A stretch of 64,000 nt of DNA from Camarhynchus parvulus (GCF_901933205.1 NC_044585.1:4712001-4776000), one strand, 5' to 3'; positions 11,575 to 23,205 are shown, counted from the first letter of the stretch. Program-made: numbers and translations. Notes: a model not told the origin generated them from the letters alone.

Positions 11575-12297
11575 GGGATAGGGAGCCAACACCATCTCAG
11601 GGACACAACATGAGGACAGGGAGTCCACAGCTGTCCCATGGGCTATCACACAGCGACAGGGAGCCCCCAGCAGCCCTGGGGACACAGGACAGGGGAGCCT
11701 ACAGCAGTCCCAGGGGACACAGGATGGGGACATGGAGCCCCCAGCAGTTCCATGGGACACAGGACAGGGAGCCCCCAGCAGTCCCAGGGGACACAGAACT
11801 GGGACAGGGATCCCAGAGCAGCACCAGTGACCATCACACCGGCACAGGGAGCCCCCAGCAGCCCCAGGGACCATCACACCGGCACAGGGAGCCCCCAGCA
11901 GCCCCAGTGACCATCACACTGGCACAGGGAGCCCCCAGCAGCCCCAGGGACCATCACGCCGGCACAGGGAGCCCCCAGCAGCCCCAGTGACCATCACACT
12001 GGCACAGGGAGCCCCCAGCAGCCCCAGGGACCATCACGCCGGGACAAGGAGCCCCCAGCAGCCCCAGGGACCATCACTCCGGCACAGGGATCCCAGAGCA
12101 GCCCCAGGGACCATCACTCCGGCACAGGGAGCCCCCAGCAGCCCCAGGGACCATCACACCGGCACAGGGAGCCCCCAGCAGCCCCAGGGACCATCACACC
12201 GGGAAGGAAGAGCAGGGACCATCACTCCGGCACAGGGAGCCCCCAGCAGCCCCAGGGACCATCACGCCGGCACAGGGAGCCCCCAGCAGCCGTGCCG
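11575..12297. repeat. 40-bp minisatellite array
   Basis: From 11841 the sequence is a 40-bp tandem repeat built from GGCACAGGGAGCCCCCAGCA plus GCCCCAGGGACCATCACACC. There are about eleven units, nine of them in perfect 40-bp register (11841-12200), then one truncated unit (about 12201-12228) and two more. Upstream, 11575-11840 holds degenerate related units (ACAGGGAGCCCCCAGCAGTCC and relatives). Because 40 is not a multiple of 3, the frame rotates every unit. The 188- and 197-residue open frames rich in Pro, Gln and His here are repeat artefacts, not genes. Confidence 0.97.
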
Positions 12298-12599
12298 GGG
12301 GGCAGCCCAGCCGGGCACAGCCCGGGTTGCGCTCCCATGGCGCAGGAGGCAGCAGCAGGAGCCGGCAGAGATGAGCGGTGTGGGCGCCCCGGGCGCTGCC
12401 CAGCGGGGTCTCGGCGGTCGGACCGCGGCACCCCGGCCCTGCCCCCGGTGCCCGCTGCGTGCGGCTCGCTGCCCTCGCCGCTGCCCCGTCCCTTCTCCCT
12501 GGGGCCATCTAGCGGCACATCTCCATACAGAGCCCTGGAACAGCCGCGCCTCGCCCGGGCCGTATGCAAACCAGCTCTGAGAGCCTGCTCCGAACCCTT
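12298..12599. other. GC-rich, CpG-containing segment
   Basis: Directly abuts the minisatellite and is much richer in CpG than its surroundings. No credible exon is visible; open frames exist on both strands. It may be a small CpG island or part of a GC-rich LTR, since the following block is LTR-like. Confidence 0.35.
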
Positions 12600-13110
12600 G
12601 TCGGTGTAGAACACGAAAGAATACGAGCGCACACCGCTGTTCTCGAGGTGAAGAAAAAAAGAAGTTTATTTTCTGACTCTAACATTTATGGTTTTCCAAA
12701 AGTGACAGTGCCACCTCTCCAATGACGCTGGACAAACCAACAGCCCCCATCAAATTTCTCCTCCTCCATAAAAGAATGCAAAACAATGAGTTATTTACAG
12801 AAAGTGTGTGAGAATGTTCGCTACAAGAATGTCAACATCAGAACACTTAGAAAATCTTTAAAAAAGCCAGGGTGACAAGTCCTCCTGCATCAGAGCGCAC
12901 AGCAGCATCCCCACCTCGCCAGCCCCTCCTCTGACACACCAGGAGCAGCACACGCTCCCTTTCCCCCTCTGTCTAAGATCTTTATGAACACAGAAAGTTT
13001 TAATCCCAAAAAATGCTTTTACAAGGGTAGCAGGCTGGTTAATCACAAAGATACCATCCATGTTTCACAGCCTGGCATCTCACAGCCAAGCCAGAATAAT
13101 CAGGACTAAC
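12600..13110 (-). mobile_element. Possible LTR or retroelement remnant
   Basis: AT-richer block after the GC-rich segment. On the minus strand it offers an AATAAA-type signal (TTTATT at about 12664) near its low end. It resembles songbird LTR-derived sequence in overall composition, but I could not find clear TG...CA ends or a target-site duplication, so the call is weak. Confidence 0.25.
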
Positions 13111-16100
13111 TACAAGGTTTGGGGGTTTTTATCTCCATTAAAATTAAGGAGCTGAACACCTGTGCCTCTACACCCAGGATTTTTCCAAGTTGTATTTACC
13201 ATAATGTGCATGTAGCTGTTCCCATGCACTAAGCCCTGCAAGGAAACCCCAGACCTTCTGCCTAAAGAGATTTCAATGAAATGAGCACTACAAATCCCAC
13301 CCAAGCCTAGAAAAGCATTCCCTGATCTAGACAAGGTGCACCAGTATCAGATCAGTGAAATTCAAATCACTTCCCTCCCCACAGGAGCAGAGCCCTCACT
13401 GATGTGTCACCAGGGTGGCACAGGGGCTGAGGGAACCCTGCTCTGCACACAAAAATGCCACAAGGGCCATCACACACCATTCCCAAGGGGCTCCAGCCAG
13501 GCCTGCCCTTCATCTCCAGGAAGGGCTGGCAGCAGGGATTAGGAAACAGTTATTTGCAGAGCTCACCAGGGAAACAACACCATTTGTCTGGGCACAACCA
13601 GAGCCCAGAAAAACAACCAGAGGAGACCAAAACCATCCAGGGCTGTGTCCTGCCTGCCCTACCCTTGCTCTGCTCTCTCAGTGCCAAGACAGACACACAT
13701 TTTGAGCCTTTTTTGTGTCCATTTGCCTATTGCAAACCCTTGACTGGCTCCTCAGCCCCCAGCTGTAAGACTTGGCCATAATGAGCACCCTCCTCTCCAC
13801 CTGGGCCTGATGGGTCACCAGTGGATGGGGAGGGAGGGCAGCATTTACACCATGGACTGGCAACAGCTGTGCAGCTCGTTTCTTCTGCAAGGAGAATCAG
13901 CTCCTAATATTGTATATCTGGATATAAGTATAATTAAGCTTCCAGACTTTATGAAATTTAGGAAGTTACAGAATATCAGAACAGAACCCAGCCTAAAACA
14001 TTGTGGTGTTCACTCCTACGTATAACATCTCGCTAGCAAATGAGTAATTCATCCAGTGCAGTAATTTTCCTGGAAAATCAATATTTCCTCAATCAAATAT
14101 CTGGTATTGTCTTGTGACAAAGATGAACACATTCTTGTGACAACAGGCACAAGAAATATCTGCAGCTTTGAAGGTTCTGGTGGCATCCCACCCTTCCAAC
14201 ATCTTTCTTTTTCTATATTAAACCTTTAGAGGGGGTAACAGGTTGTTTTAAAGCCAAAGATCACACTTCCTGGGGAGAGTTTGTAAAAACCAGCATTTAT
14301 TTCTACTCCATTTCAGCCTGGCCAGGACCATAGGCTCCCATCACAGCTTCCACGCTGTTCCTGGGTGCTGGGCCCTGCCTGAGCCTCCCCTGCAGCACCC
14401 AGAGCCCCAAGGGACAGCCACTATCAGCAGATGGCTGGCCCAGATTCACTGGGTGCGCCTTGCCAAGAGTGGAAAATTACACATGGATGCTGTACCTGAC
14501 TGAGGTCCTTCAAAAGGAAAACCACTGTGGGGAGGTTGGGGACTTCTCACATAAGAAAGCAGGTGTCGAGCAGCCCAGCCAGGCTGGCAGATAATGCAGG
14601 ATGATAAAAGGCTGCCAGGGCAGCCAGGGGCAGCATTCCACTCGTTTGTCAAGTTCCTTCCCTCCCAGCTATGCTCCTGATTCTGCAGCAGAATCTTTGC
14701 CACGCTGGTCCCTGGGTTTCAACATCCTCCCCAAACCCAGGGCTCCTCCTTTGTTCTGCAGCCAAGGAACTCCAAAAATCAAAGAGCAGAGAGACTGATA
14801 GGACAGGACCCCACGCACAACCCAAGCCATTTCCCACCTGCCTGCAGGGGCACTTTGGGACCAGCTCTCTGTGGGGACACACTGGCTCCTGGGGACCCAG
14901 AACCAGGTTGGGCTTGCTCAGGTCTAGCTTGAATCCCGCACACAAGCAAGGGTGAGTCTGGAAGAGTCCCAGCAAAGAGTAAAAGCAGCTCAGTTTGTGC
15001 ACAGGCTCCATGGAAAACCTCAGACCCTGAGGTTTAATGCTCTGCCATGGATGGAAGTCCAGCCATGGATGGAGAGCAGCAGGCCCAGCATCAGCTGCAG
15101 GAGCAGGGAGGAGAAGCAGCTCCACAGGGAACCTCTGTGAGCCCTTCCCACATTTTCACACAGTCAGATGCCAGATTTGCACAGAGCAGCTGCTTTCTCC
15201 CCCACCCTTCAGCTCCATGTAAATCACACTGCTTCTGTCTCTGCTCATCCCACCAGCCCCCAGAGAAGCAGAAACCAGAAGTTCCAAGACCCTGGAGCCC
15301 TTTTGAGTCACAGGGAAGGCACATCTAACACATCTAAAACTCCCTCCAGGGAAACAACCCCCCCACAGCTCTTGAGGGGAGCCAGGAAATCACACAGCAA
15401 CCATTTCCATCCGTGTCTACACCACGTCCCCCTCACTTCTCACAGTTTCCTACCTTCAGAAGGGTTCCAGAGCTCCCCATCATAGGTCCTCTCCCAAAAA
15501 CATCTCAGAGCTCCTTCAACAGCACAGCTTTGAGGAACAATCCTTCCCTGGCCTGGATCAGGTATAAAAACTCAAGGCCTTCTTCTTCTTCCACACAGCA
15601 AATTCTCACTTTAATGGTCTCTTTATTGGCCACAGCTGGTTCTTGTTGAGCCTGATGGGCATTGCTTGCACCTGGGCATAGGAGGAGGGCAAGCACCACT
15701 CTAGGCAGGCAGTGAGTGCCCTCACAGAGGTGCCCACACTGTTCTGAGCAGTCCTGGCACTAAAATTCATGTGAAGCTCTCACCAGAGATGTGCTGGGTC
15801 CCACTCAGGGCTGGGGAGGCATCTGGGGCAATGTACAAGTGATGTGCCAAGAATACATGAGAATTTTCCTCTGAGTTTACAGACTGTGCCCTCCCCTCCA
15901 TTTTTCTGTGGTAAATAGGATTTAGCCCCAAAAAGGGTGTTGTTTCTGTCCCACCTCATCTCAGTGCAAACACCAGGGTGTCCAAACTGCAGAGCAGCTG
16001 AGAAAGCAGCATCTTCCTCCAGTGTGACCACCAGGGTGCTCACCCAGCCCCGAGACATGGCCAGATCAGCCCCTGCCTGTTATTTCCCCCATCAATTGCC

Positions 16101-16702
16101 CACATCAGCATCTCCAAATCTGATGGAAACACTTTTTCCAATGGAAACCCTTTTCCAATGGAAACCTCCGTGCTCTTGGCGTGGCCTCAGCCCCTGATTG
16201 CACTGGGGTGATGTGATTTAAGAGGAAGCCGAAAAAGCAGCGATTGATTACCCGTAAAACAGGGTTCTAATCCAATAAATAAATGATAAATCAGCGTGTC
16301 TCCTCTTAGTGAGGAGCTGGAGACTCCGAGTTGCCCGGGAAGGAGCTGAACAGAATATCCATTATTCAAACCAATCGCAGCTACCCAAGTGGAAAGAACA
16401 GCTGTGCCTTCATGTTTCCTGACACTTCTCCTTGTTACACCACCCTCACTGAATGTGGAGTGATTTGGACTCGAGGTAACTCATTAAGGGAAGGCAGGGA
16501 AGGCCATTTTCCAGGTCTACTCATCCCTGTCAGTTCAGATCAGAACCCGACACCCAAGGAGCAAAATGGGGTTACTTGGATACACCTCCAATGGTTCCTG
16601 CTGCTCCCAGGGCAGGCTCTGCCCCTGCAGGGGAGGATTCCCCCACAGCTCTGCTCACACAGCTCTGTAGTGGATATTTTTGCCCCCAACAAGGGAGAGG
16701 AA
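13111..16702. other. Intergenic DNA, nothing firmly recognised
   Basis: CpG-poor. No domain-bearing ORF, no tRNA and no named repeat. AT-rich unique-looking stretches lie at 13895-14260 and 16200-16340. GGAAAC(C/A)C TTTTCCAAT-like short repeats occur near 16125-16170. Confidence 0.45.
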
Positions 16703-17066
16703 TGATGAGGAGGACTCCATCCTATCAGAAGGCTAATTAATTACTTTATTATACAATATTACATCTATATTACATTACATCTAAAGTGAATCTGCCAAGC
16801 ACTCAGCTCTGCACTCCACTGCCCAGAATCTCCTGACTGTCACCCAACAATCCTCACACACACACACACACACCTGGCACTGATAGGCCAAGGAAGCAAA
16901 ACACCATCACTGTGGGCAAACAATCTCCATACTGCATTCTACTTTGGCACAAATACAGGCCCAGCAAACGAGATGAGAATTGTTGTGATCATTCTCTGAA
17001 GTTCAGGGAATGTGAATCCCAGAAATATTCTTTACTTTTCTCTGTGAGGAGAAATGTGGCTACACA
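16703..17066 (-). mobile_element. Probable endogenous retrovirus LTR fragment, reverse orientation
   Basis: The block begins TGATGAGGAGGACTCC and ends near GAAATGTGGCTACACA. Read on the minus strand, it has an AATAAA signal within ATAATAAAGTAATTAATTAG (about 16735-16753), and it contains a CA microsatellite. The composition and the motif AATCCCAGAAATATTCTTT resemble songbird ERV LTRs. There are no flanking retroviral genes, and the boundaries are tentative. Confidence 0.45.
16855..16874. repeat. (CA)n microsatellite
   Basis: About nine CA units within the LTR-like block. Confidence 0.9.
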
Positions 17067-18510
17067 GCTCCATTAAGCATTTGTGATGCAGGACCACCAT
17101 CCTACCCAGCACCATCTTCCCGTCCCACCACTCCTGGAAGCACTGAGCCTCCAAGAGTTTAAAACTCCTTCAGAAATGCCCCAGCCTGCTGGAACCTGGG
17201 AATTCCCTCCCACAAACCCCTGCCTGTCCCTGCCTTCCAAAGAGCCCTGACGCTGAGATGCACACACACAATTCAGAGCCTTAATGAGAGCACGCACCAG
17301 CCTGGGCACAGACAATGGGCATTTCTCATCACTCTTCAGACACAGCCAGAAAGTAGGACAGCACTTGATTTGGAAGCTCTTCTAGACCTGGAAAAACACT
17401 TCCCCCCAGGAGCCCTGGGATAAGGTCCCCTCTGAGTTCATCCCAAAGTTTCACTGGCTGCTCCAAGATTCTCAGGCAGGGCAAGTGTCTTCTTTTTTTG
17501 CTCTGGGAAGGTTTTCTTCCCCATTGTACACCCACTGCACATTAAAAAGCAATCAATATAATCTCCACGGTTTACCCTGAAGTTTGATGCATGTCTTCCT
17601 TGCTTTTACATCCTTGTTCTCACATTTTTGTGCCCCCCTTTGGTGTCAGCAAAGCCAGTTTATCTCTGGCCCAGAGCGAAGTGGTTTGTGTGAAATGGCA
17701 GTTTCTGGTGCAGAAGGGTTTTGTAATGAGGCAGGAGGCAGAAATCAGAGCTAAACCAAGGATATAATGAGGCAAAGTGCTTATGAAGGGTAGCTGTGTG
17801 TAAGAGAGAGTACAAGTGTAAGGCAAGCTGAAGGAGTACGAATGAAACTATGAAACAAAACATAAACACATTGGTTTTGTGCTTACTCGCACTGGGACCT
17901 GTCTGTGAGTGAGCAGGCAGAGAGCAAAGACAAAACCACGGGAGCAAAACAGCTCAGTAGATGTGACATGTGAGGGAGGGCATCAGAAACTCAAGGAGAC
18001 AAAGCAAGGAGGGCTCTGCCACCCAAACCAGCCCATGGCACAGCCAGGAGGGTGACATTTGTGAAACCCCTGCGCTGCTCTCAGACTCAGCTACACTCAC
18101 ACACACCTGGAAAACCCTGGGAGGTTTCCTGCAAGAGTGCCAGGCCCAAAGCTGCTTCCCTCAGAATGCCCAGCACAAAGGTTCTCCTTTGGAGTGTGTG
18201 GAAGTCCCCAGGAGCCATTCTGGCCGTGCTGGGGGCAGCCCTGCCCTCCTGCTCTCCGGTGAGCAGAGCGAGGGGGTCACAGCATTTCCAGCCGTGCCTC
18301 TGTGTCCTCTGCCTCTGAGGAAGGAACACTTCCAATTCTGATCTTTTCCTTTTGGCCACTGCTGCTGGCATCCCCTTCATTCCTCATGCCCGGGCCCCTG
18401 GGGATGCCCAGGACCCCCTGACCCCACTGCTGCCCCTGCCAGCCCTGGGAAAGGCTCCTCGGGGGCTGCTGGAGCTGAGCCGTGCCCGAGCTGCTGAGCC
18501 GTGCCCCTGG
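17067..18510. other. Intergenic DNA, nothing recognised
   Basis: CpG-poor until about 18.2 kb, then GC-rich with GAGCCGTGCC-type words near 18475-18510 just before the mitochondrial insertion. No gene. Confidence 0.45.
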
Positions 18511-18714
18511 AGCACCAAGGGTCACTATGACAAAATGAACATGGAGGTCCCCTCTCATTTCCTAGCACTTAGAAAAGAGGAATCGAACCTGCACTAGTAG
18601 AATCAAAACCCTCCATACTTCCCTTATATTACTTTCTGGTAAGGGCAGCTAAACAAGCTATCTGGCCCATACCCCAAAAATGATGGTTCAACTCCTTGCC
18701 CTGCTAATGAACCC
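18511..18714 (+). pseudogene. NUMT: mitochondrial tRNA-Ile/Gln/Met cluster and ND2 start
   Basis: About 200 bp of mitochondrial-like DNA in the nuclear sequence. In order it holds the 3' two-thirds of tRNA-Ile (AAGGGTCACTATGACAAAAT to TCTCATTTCC, about 18513-18563), tRNA-Gln on the minus strand (about 18567-18637, anticodon TTG read as CAA), tRNA-Met (18638-18706, anticodon CAT within GGCCCATACCCC), and ATGAACCC, the first codons of ND2, at 18707-18714. This is the vertebrate mitochondrial gene order. The tRNA-Ile anticodon GAT has become GAC and its 5' end is missing, so the copy is dead. GC-rich nuclear repeat flanks both sides. Confidence 0.92.
18638..18706 (+). pseudogene. Mitochondrial tRNA-Met copy inside the NUMT
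   Basis: Full-length tRNA-Met homologue, recognisable from GCAGCTAAACAAGCTATC, the CCCATACCCC anticodon region and the TGGTTCAACTCC T-arm. It differs from a functional mitochondrial tRNA at several stem positions and sits in the nucleus, so no function is expected. Confidence 0.85.
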
Positions 18715-18830
18715 GTGCTCCTGGAGCCGAGCCGTGCCGTGCCGAGCCGTGCCCGTGCCCGTGCTCCGAGCCGTGCCATGCCGAGCCGTGCCCCTGGAGC
18801 CGGGCCGTGCCGTGCCGGGCTGCTCCCGCC
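18715..18830. repeat. GC-rich GAGCCGTGCC short tandem repeat
   Basis: Irregular repetition of GAGCCGTGCC, CCGTGCC and CCGTGCCCGTGC, starting exactly where the NUMT ends. The same words occur just left of the NUMT (about 18475-18510), which suggests the mitochondrial fragment interrupted this repeat. Confidence 0.85.
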
Positions 18831-19070
18831 AGGTGGCGCCCCAGGAGCGGCTGAGGCAGCACCGGGCCCCGGGAGGGATCGGCCCCGCTCCCGGGATCGG
18901 CCCCGGCCTCGGGATCAGCCCGGCAGCGGCCGCGGGGACACCCCCAGCCCGCACGGAGCCCCCCTGTCCTCCTCCTGCCGGCTGCTGGCTCCGGGCATCC
19001 AGGTCCTGCCCTCTGCCGCGGTTTCATGATTCCCTAATTTCGCGATTTCCCGAATTCAGGACGAAATGAG
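18831..19070. other. CpG-island-like DNA
   Basis: High GC with frequent CpG. First of a series of islands that surround TBX3. No exon evidence. Confidence 0.5.
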
Positions 19071-19679
19071 CTGTGGCACGAGGATGGACCTTCGCCCTCC
19101 CCATCCCGACCCCGTCCCCCATCCATCCATCCCTTTCTCCATCCCTCTCTTCCTCCCTCCCTCCCTGCCCGGAGCCAGCCAGGCCAAGCGCTGCCGCCCC
19201 GTCCGTGCAGCCTCCCGACAGCAGAGGTTTGGAGCCGCGGGATGGCGAGCTGGGGGAAAGGGAGGACGGATTGGTTGTTTCTCTCTCGTCCCTTCCCCTG
19301 GTTAGATATTTGGCAGAGGGGACAAAGCAGAGCCGCCTGTGGAAGGGCTGTGAACACAAACACCGGGGACACTCACACCTGTTTCCCTCTCCTTGGTCAG
19401 GGACCCCAAATCTGTCCCGGGGTGACGGGGGAGCCTGGGGCTGCTCAGCGAACTGCTGTTGGCAGAGATGAATCTACCCAAAACACGCGACAGCAAAAGT
19501 ATCGCTAAATGAATCCCAAACCCAGCGCTCCGAGCCTCCGAGCCCCATCCGGGCTGAGCTCGGCCAGGCGGGACTCAGCCGGGAAAGCCGGGGCCGGAGG
19601 GGATGCGGGGACAGGGCGCACCGTGCCCGGCGTCCCGCACCGCACGCGTCTGGTGTGGAGTGAAAAAAACGCGCTCACA
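19071..19679. other. Mixed GC-rich intergenic DNA
   Basis: Includes a CCATCCCT/TCCCTCCC pyrimidine stretch at 19120-19170. Nothing recognisable as a gene. Confidence 0.4.
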
Positions 19680-19830
19680 GCCGCATTTCTTTACATCAAC
19701 TTTATATAATCACGCACACACAAGTATTTGAGCTATATAAATATATGAAGTGTGTATAAAACTGCTTTCTGAATATCACGCGCAGAGAAAGCTGTGCATA
19801 AAGTGTCATCCAGCTGCAGAGCGGCTCTGG
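19680..19830. promoter_or_regulatory. Candidate conserved non-coding element
   Basis: An AT-rich, non-repetitive block (CTATATAAATATATGAAG and neighbouring words) between CpG-rich segments downstream of TBX3. This island/AT-block alternation is typical of enhancer-rich flanks of developmental genes. Conservation is inferred, not seen. Confidence 0.3.
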
Positions 19831-20319
19831 AGCTCCTGGAGCGGCCGTAACCACAGAGCTGCGAGCGGGCGAGCGCGGCCGGGCGGGTGTCCGCAGCTGC
19901 TGCCCGGCTGCACGCCCGGTCCCGGGGTCGGCGTCGCTCACCCGGCTGCTGCTGAACTCGGGTTTCTGGACTGGTTTGCCCCTCCGTTATTGTTACTATC
20001 GGTAAACGTTGCCATCCATTAAACAATGTCCCTGCTGGCCCAAGCGCCGCTTTTCCCGGGAGCGAACCCCTCGGGATGCGAACCAAACCCCGCTCGCTCG
20101 GACCAAAACCATTTTCGGAGGGGTCACCGCTCGCTGCGCTCCCACCCGCGTTCCCCCCGTGTTCCGCCAAGGAGCCCTCCCGAGACAGGTTATTCCTCCT
20201 CTTCTGGAAGGGTTCCTGTTGAAAAATCGGATTTAAAACAAACCAAAAAAGCCACAGGACCACCGCTACCACCGTGGGGCGGCTCTCGGCTTCACCCCCC
20301 CACTAATGACTGACGGCTG
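19831..20319. other. CpG-island-like DNA downstream of TBX3
   Basis: CpG-dense from about 19835 to 20200. Chance open frames occur on both strands. No gene recognised. Confidence 0.5.
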
Positions 20320-20430
20320 GTGCCACTGAGACAAATAAATACATCGTAAGGAGGGCAATGGGTCGCGAGTAGTTTTGGCCCTAAGGTGAGATTTAGCAAT
20401 GACCGCCCATTAAAACGAGCTTTTCACTTT
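20320..20430. promoter_or_regulatory. Candidate conserved non-coding element
   Basis: Short AT-rich unique block (ACAAATAAATACATCGTAAG to GACCGCCCATTAAAACGAGC) flanked by GC-rich DNA. Inference only. Confidence 0.28.
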
Positions 20431-21289
20431 TCCTAGGGGTAGCCCCTACCCCCACCCGCTCCGGCAAGGGAAGCGAGGGAGCCTCCTGACCTGGTTTATA
20501 ATTGTATTTAGGTTTGAAGGGTTTTTTTCTGCTTGCTTTTTTAGATCGGAGACGGGAGAAATGAAAACCGGCTGAAAAAGGACTCGGGAGAACGGAAGAA
20601 TTAAAAAGCGTCCCTCGAAAATCCACGGGGAAGGCCAGGACTGGACAGCGAGGGAAAGCTGGAAAAATACATTTTCAAGAAACCTGTGGAAAATAAACCA
20701 GGAGCGGTCTCGGGGCAGAAGGGACAGAATCCTGCCGAAGATCGCGGTGACATCCCCGAGGGAGCGCGCTCGGGCAGCGCGGCGCCGGGGACCCCTTTCC
20801 TGCAGAGGGACCTAAAACGGGACTCCAGGAAAGCTTGGAGAAACCCCCCCAGCTCCCTCCCTGCCAGCTCCTCGTGCCCCAAGAACACCTCCTCGTTTTA
20901 CCCCCCGTCAGTGCAGCCCCAGGGATGCTCCAGCCGGACCCCGCGGGCCCAGGCTCGGCCGGCCCCCCTGCCCGGAGCCGCTCCGCTCGTACCTTCCCTG
21001 GGAGGAGCAGGTCCGGGGGGAAAAGCACCGCTGGCTTTTTCTCTCGGGCTTATTTCCTTGATAACTTTATTTTGTGAGTGGCGCTCGGGCGGCTTGAAAG
21101 GAAATAAAGCTTGAAAGGACCTCGGGAAGGAGAGAAGCCAAAGGCAGAGGGGAGCTGCCCCGAGAGGGGGTCGGGGTGTCCGTGGGGTCGGGTCGGCTCC
21201 GCTCAGCCCAGCCCGCTCGGTGCTGGTTTGGTTTTTATTTGAGTGCTTTCTCTGGGAAGGTTTTTATGTGCGAGAGTGAGGGAAAGCTT
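20431..21289. other. GC-rich intergenic DNA
   Basis: Moderate CpG density and chance open frames on both strands. A TTGATAACTTTATTTTGTGA block near 21058 may belong to a regulatory element. No gene. Confidence 0.4.
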
Positions 21290-21445
21290 CGTTTGGCGAG
21301 ACCAAGGTGAAATTCAGCAGGAATTATGACCGCGGTTACCTGAGCTAAAGGTCGAACTCTGTTTCGGCTGAGAGCGTTTAGAAGTATAATAATTATTAAG
21401 CACTTATTCTAGAATAATCAGATCATAAAAAGCAAGAAACCAAAG
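21290..21445. promoter_or_regulatory. Candidate conserved non-coding element
   Basis: Contains TTATGACCGCGGTTACCTGA and an AT-rich stretch AGTATAATAATTATTAAGCA with homeodomain-type TAAT cores, between islands. Inference from composition. Confidence 0.3.
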
Positions 21446-21499
21446 AAAGAAAGAAAAGAGATGGATTACAAAGGGGAAAGCCCAAAGGTGGTGTCTGCG

Positions 21500-22600
21500 A
21501 GGTAGCTGCGGGTTGAGCTTCCACGAAGGAGGGTGGCAGATGAGGAAAGCGCGGCTCCGGAGCCCCGGCCCGGCCTCGGGGCTCACCCTGCCCGGAGCAG
21601 CCCCCGCGTCGGGGCGAGAGGATGGGGCCGGGAGCTCAAACAGCGCCTTGGACGGCCACTTCCAGCTCAAGGGCTTCGCCCCGCCGTGTTTTTACACGCC
21701 TTAATTGTTCCCTAATAATGCGGGGTTTGGGGAGAAGCACGTGGGAAGTTTGGGGTTGGCTGGGGAAAAAAAAAAATCAAAACACCAAAACAAAAATGCC
21801 AACAAGAAAAACCCCAAGGCATCGCCCTCCGGGGCTGCCTCCCTGGGAACCGCTGGGTTTTTTCTCCCCACCCGCAACCAAAAACCTTCAGGTGCAAAGG
21901 GAGATGGCTGCGCGGCGCCCAGGGCGGTACCGCGGAGCGAAGCCCAGAGCCCCAGGCTGGGATGTGCTGCCGGGGGTCTCTCCGCTCCCCCGGGACTCTC
22001 TGTACGTGGGGCACAGGATGAGGGCTCGGCGTTGCCACCGTGCCCCCGTGGGTTTCTCGGCGAGGCACGGCTGGAGGTGCCGAAGGAGGGAGGTTTCTCC
22101 CGCCCCGTTTCCCCCATCAGATGATTCCAGCGCCGCCGTCCCGGCGCCTCCAGCGCGGATCCGCCCGGCCGGCTGTCGCTCCCGGCCCGGTGACAGGGAC
22201 CGGGGGGGCAGCGGGGCGGGCCCCGCACGCTGCCAAGCGCCAGCGCCTCGAGGCAATCGCCTCATCGGCCCATTTACCCTCCCGAGACGGCAAACAATCG
22301 CTCCGTCCGTCAGCCATCCCTCCGTCCGTCCGTCCGTCTCTCAGCCCTGGCCGGGGCCGCGCTCCGGTCACCCGCTGGCAGCGCCCCTCGCCCCGGGCGT
22401 GCCGGCAGGAGCTGGGCAGTGTCCCCCCGGGGAATGTCCCCCTGGGAGTGTCCCCGCACAGCCACGGGCACACTCAGGGGCTCGGAGTCCTCCCCATTTT
22501 GGGAAGCGCTCATCCGAGAGCGGCCCCGACCCCGCTGCCCACCGGGGGCTGCGGCTGGGGCTCCCACCCGGGACGGCGTGTGCGCTCCTGCAGACACACG
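21500..22600. other. Large CpG island downstream of TBX3
   Basis: CpG-dense over about 1.1 kb. Open frames up to 328 residues exist on plus and 175 on minus, overlapping each other, without any domain, start context or splice structure. I read them as composition artefacts of the island. Confidence 0.6.
22310..22342. repeat. (CCGT)n microsatellite
   Basis: CTCCGTCCGT, then a short interruption, then (TCCG)4-like repeats within the island. Confidence 0.85.
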
Positions 22601-23159
22601 GCTGCTAAATTTCAAGAAACCCCTCTATATTTTTAATTTTTCCCCCTTTTCTTTTCTCTTTCCTTCTCCTAAACTCTCTTTCTGCCTTCCCAAAATCGTT
22701 TCCCGGTGCAATCCTGCAGCCCGAGGCGAGGGAGGAGGCGCATGGTCCCCGCTTCCAAGATTTTTACGAACAATCGTTAAAGAAATCAAACTTTTTTTTT
22801 TCTTGTCTTTTTTTTTTTCCTTCCCTTGTGCAGAGGCCGGAGAGGTCCCTTTGATCTGCGAGGCCTGGCGTGCTCCGAGCCCGCACGCCGGCTGTTTGCG
22901 GGGAGGGGGCTCGGGAGCCTCCGAGCCGGGACATAAAAGGGGGGAAGAAAAAAAAAAAGACAAAAAAAAATCTTAAAAAAAAATTTAAAAGGGACGTTCA
23001 GGGTACGGGAGATCGACCGAAGGGCTTAAATATTTCATATTCCTGGAAGCTGTCAAGGCCAAAAACAACAACACGCCTCCCCCGGAGTGTTTGCAGAGGG
23101 CAGGAGCGTGTGTGCGTGCGAGGGACCGGGAGGCTGCGGGGGGGCGGGGGGTAGAGAGG
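22601..23159. other. Mixed A/T-run and GC-rich DNA
   Basis: Contains T runs at about 22791-22820 and A runs at about 22946-22985 between CpG-rich parts. No gene or transposon tail structure. Confidence 0.4.
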
Positions 23160-23205
23160 GTCATAAATTTTCACTTGTAATCAATCAATAATTAACTAAT
23201 AGCGG
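23160..23205. promoter_or_regulatory. Candidate homeodomain-site cluster
   Basis: TGTAATCAATCAATAATTAA followed by CTAATAG in an otherwise extremely GC-rich context. Clustered ATCAAT/TAATTA cores suggest a PBX/HOX-type binding cluster, by inference. Confidence 0.28.

Noticed and set aside
11424..12580. Two repeat-containing open frames rich in Gln, Pro and His
   Set aside because: They translate the 40-bp minisatellite, whose length is not a multiple of three. The apparent protein repeats follow from the DNA repeat.
21622..22608. 328-residue open frame on plus
   Set aside because: GC-rich island artefact. Overlapping frames are open on both strands and none has a motif.
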